Shown here one piece after another: positions 1 through 5,793 of a DNA stretch of 25,766 nucleotides. Source of the DNA: a virus. Under the pieces are notes generated by a model. That model searched no databases and was not told the DNA's origin. It saw only the letters and a program-made list of their open reading frames with translations. The position numbers and the translations under genes were made by a program. Within the stretch, counting starts at the first letter, position 1. Each line of letters opens with the position of its first letter. The DNA lies in the IMG/VR virus record IMGVR_UViG_3300037963_001480, positions 9,988 to 35,753 of that record; one strand, written 5' to 3'.

Positions 1-1
1 T

Positions 2-88
2 ACAGCGAACAGCGCACAGGATAGGGAATCAATAGTGAACATGGACTACACACGTAAAGTTTATGACCCGTTACAATTTCAATTATGA
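2..88 (+). CDS. C-terminal end of an upstream gene (partial)
   Basis: An open frame runs from the window edge to a TGA at 86-88 and encodes 28 residues ending in DYTRKVYDPLQFQL. Its stop overlaps the ATG of the next gene in an ATGA arrangement, the same coupling used repeatedly in this window. That overlap is the main reason to call it real. No domain can be recognised from so short a tail. An internal ATG at 41 would give only 15 codons, so a gene entering from the left is more likely. Confidence 0.55.
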   Translation, partial: TANSAQDRESIVNMDYTRKVYDPLQFQL

Positions 89-267
89 AAGCTATAACAT
101 CAATTAACGGTAATGTTGAGGTAGTTAATCTACCGGACAACGCGAAGAACTGGACAAAGTTAGATAGCCCAAGCGAATCGGAAAGCACTAACACCTCCAA
201 ACGTCAGGATAACTGGGAGAAAGCCCTTACCCCTAACATAATCAAAAATAAAAAGTTAAGAACCTGA
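85..267 (+). CDS. hypothetical protein, 60 aa
   Basis: A 60-residue hydrophilic protein with a short beta-like N-terminus (MKAITSINGNVEVVNLP) followed by a Ser/Thr/Asn/Lys-rich, probably disordered tail. There is no membrane segment and no motif I recognise. The start is supported by the ATGA overlap with the preceding stop; there is no clear Shine-Dalgarno, so translation probably depends on coupling. The next gene begins 5 bases after the stop, consistent with one early operon. Function unknown. Confidence 0.6.
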   Translation: MKAITSINGNVEVVNLPDNAKNWTKLDSPSESESTNTSKRQDNWEKALTPNIIKNKKLRT

Positions 268-272
268 AGTAA

Positions 273-557
273 ATGGAAGACGTACAACAGAAAACTAAAG
301 ATGCTAGGCTAGATGCCTACAAGGACGGCATGGAGAACTTTACCATGCTACGCTACACAGCAGCACTTGAATCGCTTAACAGTACCATTCAAGCTACGCT
401 ACAGGACGGTGATATAGCGGGTGTACTATCCGACGACTGCGTTAGTCACACAGCAGCAACCCTAGCTGCGGCAGATATGCTTGGCAGCAAGCTTACAGCA
501 CTAGACAAGTCTATCCAGAACTTATCGTTGCTAGTGGGGAGGAGTCTAAGTAAGTGA
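273..557 (+). CDS. hypothetical alpha-helical protein, 94 aa
   Basis: A 94-residue protein, mostly alpha-helical by composition and rich in Ala, Leu, Ser and Thr, with no Cys cluster, signal peptide or membrane helix. It sits immediately upstream of the Nmad1-type gene, whose GTG start overlaps its TGA stop (GTGA, 554-557), so the two are probably translationally coupled. I do not recognise the family. By position it belongs to the early nucleotide-metabolism and replication block. Confidence 0.65.
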   Translation: MEDVQQKTKDARLDAYKDGMENFTMLRYTAALESLNSTIQATLQDGDIAGVLSDDCVSHTAATLAAADMLGSKLTALDKSIQNLSLLVGRSLSK

Positions 558-934
558 ACTCGACGTTACTCAAGAAGATAAAGTTAGAGACGCTCGCAGG
601 TAAGCGTGCGCTGTTTGTGGCAACCGACTGCGTTAGTCTACTGGATTCAAAGCAGAAGGACTACGGGCCAAGGAACATCAGCCGCTTCGGTACAAAAGGT
701 CTTGCAGTACGTCTGTACGATAAGGTAGAACGTCTGGCGAACCTTCTCATTGATAGAGAATCTGCTCCAAACAACGAGTCTTTAGAGGACACGTTTAAGG
801 ACATAACCAACTACGGAATCATTGGTCAGCTACTCTTAAAGGGAGAATGGCCAGCAGATGAGCCAGAAGAATTTGACACTTTCTACGGTGTCATTGAACC
901 AGAAACTAAAGTAGATATTAAAGAAAATGTATAA
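554..934 (+). CDS. DUF1599 / Nmad1-type protein
   Basis: A 126-residue all-helical protein. The segments DYGPRNISRFGTKGLAVRL, then DKVERLANLL, then NESLEDTFKDITNYGIIG match the pattern I know for DUF1599, also called nucleotide modification associated domain 1. Family members have a helix with an RLxDKxxRLxNLL core and a later NESxxDTxxDxxNYxII helix. The family is common in phages and is thought to act in nucleotide metabolism or DNA modification; its reaction is not established as far as I know. It starts with GTG coupled to the previous stop and overlaps the next gene by 8 bases. The acidic C-terminal tail is probably flexible. Family call fairly sure, role uncertain. Confidence 0.8.
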   Translation: MNSTLLKKIKLETLAGKRALFVATDCVSLLDSKQKDYGPRNISRFGTKGLAVRLYDKVERLANLLIDRESAPNNESLEDTFKDITNYGIIGQLLLKGEWPADEPEEFDTFYGVIEPETKVDIKENV

Positions 935-1583
935 ACCACTAATCGCTATCGTAGGTCATAGTGGCAGCGGCAAGAGTACGTCGTTGCGTAACCTAGACCC
1001 AAAGACAACTTACATCCTAGACTTGGAACGCAAAGGCTTTCCTTTTCCCGGCGCTAATAAGTTCAATGTAATTCCAGTAGATAACCCCAACGCATTCACG
1101 CGAGAGTTTGCCAAGGCACTCAAGGAGGAGAACTGTGAAACCATTGTTATTGAATCCTTCACGAAGTATGTAGAGCAAGTAGCTACGTTGGCTAACACCA
1201 GTTTCAAAGGGTTTGATATATGGGCTTTCATAGCTCGTACAATACGCTCAATGCTGGATAGCATAAAGAATGACAAGGCTACTGTTATATGTACAGCAGT
1301 TGATGATATTGTAAAGATCCCGCAAGTTACAGGTGGAGAAACCTCGAACCGCAGGATTAAAGTACAAGGCAAGGTACACGAAGGTACAGTTGAGAAGGAG
1401 TTTCTCATGGTCTTGTTTACTGAAGTTTGCAAGAACGAGAAGACGGAAGAGATGGAGTATTTTTTCCAGACCAACACAGACGGTGTTACTTCTGCCAAGA
1501 CTCCAATGGGTATGTTCAAGGAACGTCTGATACCCAACGATATTGTTGAAGTCTTGAAGGTTGCTGAAGAATACTACGAATAA
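927..1583 (+). CDS. Sak4-like RecA-fold ATPase (AAA_24 type)
   Basis: A 218-residue P-loop NTPase. The Walker A motif GHSGSGKST lies at residues 10-18, and a Walker B-like strand (ETIVIES) near residue 70 is preceded by a helix. The small single-domain size, the N-terminal P-loop and the position among replication genes fit phage nucleotide-binding proteins of the Sak4 type. These are RecA/Rad51-like single-strand annealing ATPases that work with a phage SSB. An SSB-like gene lies about 800 bases downstream (2401-2877), as expected for such a pair. The start overlaps the previous gene by 8 bases. Family placement comes from motif and context, not from a search. Confidence 0.8.
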   Translation: MYKPLIAIVGHSGSGKSTSLRNLDPKTTYILDLERKGFPFPGANKFNVIPVDNPNAFTREFAKALKEENCETIVIESFTKYVEQVATLANTSFKGFDIWAFIARTIRSMLDSIKNDKATVICTAVDDIVKIPQVTGGETSNRRIKVQGKVHEGTVEKEFLMVLFTEVCKNEKTEEMEYFFQTNTDGVTSAKTPMGMFKERLIPNDIVEVLKVAEEYYE

Positions 1584-1712
1584 TTTATACTTGAGATATG
1601 GAATACGCATCTTCTAGACGTTGGACAACGAGTAGCTCTGGTCATTGGCTACTTAGCGTAAACCTTAACCTGTTGTTAGTGTGTCAACGGGGTCTCAAGT
1701 AGTTTTTAACCT

Positions 1713-1946
1713 ATGAAGAAATTAAAGTTAAAACTAGGACGGCTACTAGAGGTAGAGAACAAAGGTAAGCGTAAGGCTGCCAACTCAACATACAGTCTTG
1801 TGTACCTTGAAGGTATGTATAAACAAAAAGATGGTAGCCCAGCTCCCTACTTGTTTACTACTTCGCAACTTGTGGAGGCTAGAGATAGGGCGCAGAAGAA
1901 CGTAGAGGACTGTGGTTCATTGTCTCGGTGGTGGAAGTTTTGGTAA
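1713..1946 (+). CDS. hypothetical small basic protein, 77 aa
   Basis: A 77-residue basic protein. It has a Lys-rich N-terminus (MKKLKLKLGR), a middle region with predicted beta strands (STYSLVYLEGMY) and a conspicuous aromatic C-terminus, RWWKFW. It follows a 129-base gap with no convincing gene and no clear Shine-Dalgarno before its ATG. Its TAA (1944-1946) is one base before the ATG of the nuclease gene. I do not recognise the family; the tryptophan-rich tail may be a docking peptide for a partner (inference). Confidence 0.6.
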   Translation: MKKLKLKLGRLLEVENKGKRKAANSTYSLVYLEGMYKQKDGSPAPYLFTTSQLVEARDRAQKNVEDCGSLSRWWKFW

Positions 1947-1947
1947 A

Positions 1948-2316
1948 ATGAAAACCAAGAACAAGCTTTACCACTACAGCGCAGAAGTTACACGGGTAGT
2001 TGACGGTGACACTGTTGATGCCTTCGTAGACTTGGGGTTTGATATGCACTCCAAACAACGTGTTCGACTGTACGGTATAAACACACCTGAGTGTAGAACA
2101 CGGGACAAGATAGAGAAGGTAGCTGGACTAGCTGCCAAAGCGCGTCTACAAGAGATGCTTAAAGAAAACAAAAACAAGTGTGTCATTAAGACTAGCTTGG
2201 ATAAGAAGGGTAAGTATGGGCGAGTTCTCGGCGTACTCTACGTTGATGATGTAAACCTAAACGAAACCCTAGTGGAAGAGGGCCATGCCGATAAATACTT
2301 CGGAGGCTCTCGTTAA
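1948..2316 (+). CDS. staphylococcal-nuclease-like endonuclease (SNase fold)
   Basis: A 122-residue single-domain SNase homologue (thermonuclease family, Ca2+-dependent phosphodiesterase on DNA/RNA). Visible family motifs are VVDGDT (residues 17-22, first metal Asp at D21), RLYGINTPE (R40 to E48, containing the catalytic Arg and Glu), and KYGRVLG with the second catalytic Arg at R92. The second metal-ligand Asp of the staphylococcal enzyme (DTPE) is Asn here (NTPE), a variant I know from other SNase homologues. There is no signal peptide, so it acts in the cell, perhaps degrading host DNA or processing replication intermediates. I chose ATG 1948 because an upstream ATG at 1912 would overlap the previous gene by 35 bases and add residues outside the domain. 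Confidence 0.88.
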   Translation: MKTKNKLYHYSAEVTRVVDGDTVDAFVDLGFDMHSKQRVRLYGINTPECRTRDKIEKVAGLAAKARLQEMLKENKNKCVIKTSLDKKGKYGRVLGVLYVDDVNLNETLVEEGHADKYFGGSR

Positions 2317-2341
2317 GAATTTTCCTGCGAGTGTAGGAGAA

Positions 2342-2368
2342 ATGTGTACGTTACACCTAATAAACTAA
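2342..2368 (+). promoter_or_regulatory. leader with dyad and mini-ORF after a strong Shine-Dalgarno
   Basis: In the 84-base gap before the SSB-like gene, AGGAGA (2335-2340) precedes an ATG at 2342. That ATG opens only an 8-codon frame (MCTLHLIN, stop at 2366-2368). The same bases hold a perfect dyad, GTGTA-CGT-TACAC (2344-2356). This could be a leader peptide controlling downstream translation or a protein-binding operator; neither is proven. Confidence 0.35.
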
Positions 2369-2393
2369 ACATAAAACATAAAACATAAAACAT
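2366..2393 (+). repeat. 7-bp tandem repeat, four copies
   Basis: Four consecutive 7-base units: TAAACAT once, then AAAACAT three times, ending 7 bases before the ATG of the SSB-like gene. The stretch is A-rich and unpaired on the plus strand and there is no Shine-Dalgarno at 2401. It may act as an A-rich ribosome/S1 standby region or a promoter-proximal AT element. Confidence 0.8.
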
Positions 2394-2400
2394 AATACTC

Positions 2401-2877
2401 ATGGCTACAATAAGTCTAAAAGATATTACGGAAAGTTCTGGTAGGCCATACCTACCGAACGGTACATACACGCTGCGTGTCGTAGAGGCAGAGCGTAAAG
2501 TTAGCGCAAAGGGCAACGATATGGTTGCTGTTGTCGCTGAAGTTGTTGAACCCACAGAAGTTAACGGGCCTAACGGTTTCGTTGAGGTTGGTGGTGTTCA
2601 GGTACGTGACTATCCTCTGATTCCTTCTCGGAGTCTCAAGGAGTATCACAAAATCTTTGATCTTCCAGATGAGTTTGAGTTGGAAGACTACGATGAGATT
2701 GCTGAAGGTTTGAAGGGTAAAGCATTTAAGGCTGTACTCTACACAAAGCAGGAGGCTAGAATGGACGAAATCAGCGGCGATCCCATGATCGACCCGATTA
2801 CGAATCAACCGTTGGCTACCAATAGGTACAACGTGGAGCGCAGGTTAGAAGCTGCACCAGACCACGACTTAGGTTGA
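2401..2877 (+). CDS. probable single-stranded DNA-binding protein (DUF669-like)
   Basis: A 158-residue acidic protein. The N-terminal half reads as an OB-fold-like series of strands: GTYTLRVVEAERKVSAKGND (residues 21-40) then MVAVVAEVVEP. The pattern 'K x SxKGNxM, hydrophobic strand, EVV' is typical of phage SSB-like proteins of the DUF669 and Gp2.5-like groups. A basic strand (GKAFKAVLYTKQEAR) is followed by a C-terminal tail ending in DHDLG, reminiscent of the acidic tip SSBs use to recruit partners. It sits between the Sak4-like/SNase genes and the polymerase, where an SSB would serve both recombination and replication. An alternative is an OB-fold protein of another role. Confidence 0.65.
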   Translation: MATISLKDITESSGRPYLPNGTYTLRVVEAERKVSAKGNDMVAVVAEVVEPTEVNGPNGFVEVGGVQVRDYPLIPSRSLKEYHKIFDLPDEFELEDYDEIAEGLKGKAFKAVLYTKQEARMDEISGDPMIDPITNQPLATNRYNVERRLEAAPDHDLG

Positions 2878-2893
2878 TCTAGTCTCTAACATG

Positions 2894-2981
2894 GGAGTTT
2901 GTGGTATGGTGCGTAGAGAGACTCTACGACTGGTTGCGGGTATATTGGTTCCCCGTTCCATCTGAAACAAACACAAACTCC
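2894..2981 (+). promoter_or_regulatory. structured leader (nested stems) upstream of the RHH gene
   Basis: A perfect 10-bp inverted repeat, GGAGTTTGTG (2894-2903) and CACAAACTCC (2972-2981), encloses a perfect 7-bp hairpin, CGTAGAG-AGA-CTCTACG (2912-2928), and a weaker stem, CGGG (2937-2940) with CCCG (2952-2955). Folded together they make a three-way junction ending 16 bases before the ATG of the RHH gene. There is no T-run, so it is not a terminator. It could be a structured 5' UTR or an operator for the RHH protein. Confidence 0.5.
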
Positions 2982-2997
2982 TCTTTAAGAAAATACT

Positions 2998-3150
2998 ATG
3001 GCTAACACAAAAACAGATGCGCGAGTTAAAGAGTACAAAGCTGTACTTATTCCAGCTCCGATGCACCGAAAAATAAAAAGGCTCGCAAGGCGTGAAGGTT
3101 TACGTCTTAACGACATCATTCCACAGCTACTAAAGACTGCTCTGAAATAA
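2998..3150 (+). CDS. predicted ribbon-helix-helix DNA-binding protein, 50 aa
   Basis: A 50-residue basic protein. After a 12-residue N-terminal arm it shows one strand (YKAVLIPAP) and two helices (MHRKIKRLARREG, then LNDIIPQLLKTALK). This is the ribbon-helix-helix layout of Arc/MetJ-type repressors, which bind operators as dimers through the strand pair. The length is right for a minimal RHH domain. Its TAA overlaps the next ATG (TAATG, 3148-3152). It is the only recognisable candidate regulator in the window and lies directly behind a dyad-rich leader (2894-2981), so autoregulation is plausible. Called from pattern only. Confidence 0.65.
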   Translation: MANTKTDARVKEYKAVLIPAPMHRKIKRLARREGLRLNDIIPQLLKTALK

Positions 3151-3425
3151 TGACTGTACTAGATACATTAAGACAAGAACTGGACAGCTTATCTCCTGAC
3201 AAGAAGCAGGATACAGAAGCTACGGCTCACAGGCTGGCTGACTTAATGTCTACTATCTTGGTTACAGGCTACAAGTCAGGATTTCAAGATGCGGCAGCAA
3301 TGTTAGGAGCTTATGCTAACGACCACTTCTCCGGTAACAAAGACTTTGATAAAGAGTCTGCGGAGATTGCTCTAAAGAAGTTAGGCGAACTAGACTTCCC
3401 TTCGGATGAGGCACAAACCGAGTGA
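3150..3425 (+). CDS. hypothetical protein, 91 aa
   Basis: A 91-residue acidic, mainly helical protein without Cys or membrane segments. It is coupled to the RHH gene by TAATG at its start, and its 3' end overlaps the polymerase gene by 20 bases. The helix TEATAHRLADLMSTILVTG and the Gly/Phe-containing middle suggest a small globular fold. No family recognised. By position it may be a polymerase-associated or regulatory small protein, but nothing in the sequence proves that. Confidence 0.65.
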   Translation: MTVLDTLRQELDSLSPDKKQDTEATAHRLADLMSTILVTGYKSGFQDAAAMLGAYANDHFSGNKDFDKESAEIALKKLGELDFPSDEAQTE

Positions 3426-5793
3426 ACCTTACTCCGGTCTAACTGTTGTCATTGACACGCCCTCGCGTTTTGACCGCCGTATACTAATGAGCGGTTACGC
3501 GGGGGCGTTTTTTGACTCTACACTTACTGTTAGCCGATACTCCTGTGATCTTCGTACTCTAGCTACGATGAACGCTGGGCTATTACCAGACACAAAGGTA
3601 GTCCTGCTGTTGGGTCGCAAGTCTTTGCATCAGTACAAACCGGGAGTAGGTCTTGATGAACAGAGAGGGAATCCTTGGATAGAAGATGGCGTAACTTACA
3701 TAGCCTCTTATATGCCACAGGATACATTTGATCGTAAGAACTACTTCAACCCCAACGAAGAGTACGTAGGTGGTAGTGACGACGACAAGGTAACACACGG
3801 CAAGACCAAGCGGCAGAACTGGAGATTCTGGCTACGCAAAGACTTGAAGAAAGCGTGTCGCTATCTGCTGGTTAAGCCTACGCTACATGAGGCAGAGGAG
3901 GTAATCTATCCAGAGGTTGACGATGTAGTTAAAGACCTTACAGAAACCAAGGGTAAGGATTTGTTCTTTGACGTAGAGACCGCGAGTGATCTGACACTTA
4001 CGTGCTTTGGCTACGGTTGGAACAGTAGGGTTGCCGTATGCGTTCCTATGTATGAGATACCACGACAGGCTTATTACTATGGGGGTAAGGGTACAGCAAG
4101 AATTTTAAGAGCCTTGGCGGTAGCTTTCCGCGACAATACGGTGGTAATCCACAACGCACTCTTTGACCTTTTCGTTATGGCTTACAAGTATGGTATCCCA
4201 GCACCCCGCAAAGTCTACGACACAATGCTGGCGCACCACCGCCTATATCCAGAGGTAGAGAAATCCCTTGGCCATTGTATCTCCCTCTACACAGACCGTG
4301 AGTATCACAAAAACGAGGGCGTATTCGAGCCACGCAATCAGCAACAGATACTTTCCCTCTACCACTACAACGCTAAGGACGTAGTTACTCTCGCCCTTCT
4401 CAAGCCAAAACTAGACCTCCACGCGAAGCAACTCTACGCAGAGGACAGCATACGCCAAGTAAACGAGAGCATCACGCCGTACCTGACAGCTATGTTCCAA
4501 GGTCTTAACTACGACAAGGACAAGCTGGAAGCACGTATAGCCTACAACAACCGTTACTGCGCTCAGATTTCCCGTATGCTAAGTATTCTCGTAGGCTACG
4601 AACTAAATCCGAACAGTCCCAAGCAGGTATCCAACTACCTCTACAACTGTATGCGGTACAAGAAACCTGCGAAAGACCTGACGAATGAGAAGACGATTCT
4701 ACAACTAAGGCTCAAGCACGATAATCCTGTACTCACGCTGATTCTAAAGTACCGAGAGATTGCCAAGCAGTCTGGACAGTTAAAGTTCCCGCCGTATGTT
4801 CCACGTGGAACAACCAAAGAAAGAGTAACTACAGCCTATAACCTTGCAGGTACTACGACATACCGACTAGCATCCCGTAGGCTGCTGAATAGGTGGGGGA
4901 CTAACGTGCAGAACTTCCCAAAAGACCTACGTAAACTGTTTATACCAGATGAAGGAAAGGTTTTCATACAGGTCGATCAGTCAGGTGCGGAGGCACTTGT
5001 TGTTTCTTACCTCTGTACTGAAGGTAACTTTCGCAGCCTCTTTCTACACGGCATTAAAAGTCATGTGTACGTTGCCTTGCGTCTGTTTGCCGATGTGTGG
5101 TCTTCAGAGATGGGCCACTCAGTTGATGAGTTTTGTACTGCGCCTATTGACAAGGTTGCTACGCTAAAAGGCTGGGCCGACCTAGACAAAGTAATAAAGT
5201 CAAGCGACGGCTGGAGCGCGGAGAAGCGTTACTACTTCATCTCAAAGATGGTATGTCACGCCAGTAACTACGGCATGAAGCCACCTACGTTTCGGCTAAA
5301 CTTACTCCAGAAGTCAGAAGGCAAAGTATCCATATCACTGCCAGAAGCTAAACGATTCCTAAACACTTACCACGAACTATTCCCCGAAATACAACTTTGG
5401 CACAGAGAAACCATAAACACATTACGTCGTGATGGTATCCTACGTAACTTGTTCGGATACCCTCGCGTTTTCACGGCTCAGGTAGAAGAGTCAATGTACA
5501 AGGAAGCCTACGCCTTCGTACCTCAATCCACCGTAGGCACAATAACGAACCTAACATTCAGTAAAATGCAGCAGAAAATAGAAGACCCAAATGACAAGCT
5601 ATCCGGTATGAACGTGGACATCGTACAGAATAACCATGATAGCGTACTAATCCAATGTCCACCAGAACACGCAGATTACGTAGCAAAAGAAACTGTTGAC
5701 GTAATGAACTGCGACTTGGTATCTCCAAGAGGCGAGAGATTCAAGATGAAGAGTGAAGCTTGCATAGGCGATACGTGGGGAGGTCTTGCGTGA
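3406..5793 (+). CDS. DNA polymerase, family A (with 3'-5' exonuclease and UDG-like N-terminal region)
   Basis: A 795-residue replicative polymerase. Residues about 1-150 (VVIDTPSRFD, then VVLLLGRKSLHQY, then RGNPW and YIASYMPQ) resemble a degenerate uracil-DNA-glycosylase-like fold. The 3'-5' exonuclease motifs are complete: DVET (D189, E191), HNALFD (D254), YNAKD (Y321, D325). Polymerase motif A is VDQSGAE (D524, E529). Motif B is K614-MVC-H618-ASN-Y622-G623. Motif C is NHDSVL (H744, D745, S746). Catalytic Asps 524 and 745 are present, so the enzyme should be active with proofreading. The residue at the E. coli Phe762 position is His618, and the Arg of the usual R-x3-K sits two residues early (R608). 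The start overlaps the previous gene by 20 bases; an internal ATG at 3487 would cut the first strand of the UDG-like region. A terminator-like hairpin lies in codons 18-36. Confidence 0.95.
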   Translation: MRHKPSEPYSGLTVVIDTPSRFDRRILMSGYAGAFFDSTLTVSRYSCDLRTLATMNAGLLPDTKVVLLLGRKSLHQYKPGVGLDEQRGNPWIEDGVTYIASYMPQDTFDRKNYFNPNEEYVGGSDDDKVTHGKTKRQNWRFWLRKDLKKACRYLLVKPTLHEAEEVIYPEVDDVVKDLTETKGKDLFFDVETASDLTLTCFGYGWNSRVAVCVPMYEIPRQAYYYGGKGTARILRALAVAFRDNTVVIHNALFDLFVMAYKYGIPAPRKVYDTMLAHHRLYPEVEKSLGHCISLYTDREYHKNEGVFEPRNQQQILSLYHYNAKDVVTLALLKPKLDLHAKQLYAEDSIRQVNESITPYLTAMFQGLNYDKDKLEARIAYNNRYCAQISRMLSILVGYELNPNSPKQVSNYLYNCMRYKKPAKDLTNEKTILQLRLKHDNPVLTLILKYREIAKQSGQLKFPPYVPRGTTKERVTTAYNLAGTTTYRLASRRLLNRWGTNVQNFPKDLRKLFIPDEGKVFIQVDQSGAEALVVSYLCTEGNFRSLFLHGIKSHVYVALRLFADVWSSEMGHSVDEFCTAPIDKVATLKGWADLDKVIKSSDGWSAEKRYYFISKMVCHASNYGMKPPTFRLNLLQKSEGKVSISLPEAKRFLNTYHELFPEIQLWHRETINTLRRDGILRNLFGYPRVFTAQVEESMYKEAYAFVPQSTVGTITNLTFSKMQQKIEDPNDKLSGMNVDIVQNNHDSVLIQCPPEHADYVAKETVDVMNCDLVSPRGERFKMKSEACIGDTWGGLA
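3457..3513 (+). terminator. intrinsic-terminator-like hairpin inside the polymerase gene
   Basis: ACGCCCTCGCG (3457-3467) pairs with CGCGGGGGCGT (3498-3508) over 11 bp with one G-T wobble. After a 3-base bulge, TGACCGC (3471-3477) pairs with GCGGTTA (3491-3497), leaving a 13-base loop. The helix is followed directly by a T-run (3508-3513). Form and T-tract are those of a rho-independent terminator on the plus strand, although the bases are codons 18-36 of the polymerase. Confidence 0.6.

Noticed and set aside
1010-1537. 175-aa open frame on the minus strand
   Set aside because: Antisense to the Sak4-like gene, without family signature or start context; the plus frame has clear motifs.
1598-1702. 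34-codon ORF in the gap before the 77-aa gene
   Set aside because: No Shine-Dalgarno and no recognisable family; low-complexity Ser/Trp/Leu content. It may be translated but I see no support.
2894-2981. Hammerhead ribozyme
   Set aside because: A three-way junction is possible and a CTGAAAC is present, but the CUGANGA core is missing.
2880-3000. tRNA-like fold in the leader (acceptor, anticodon and T-arm look)
   Set aside because: No T-loop consensus (the 11-base loop lacks TTCRA), no consistent D-arm, and the pairing set is better explained by the nested inverted repeats.
3451-3486. Sigma70-like promoter TTGACA ... TATACT in the polymerase gene
   Set aside because: Spacing of about 22 bases is too long, and both boxes fall within the hairpin arms and loop.
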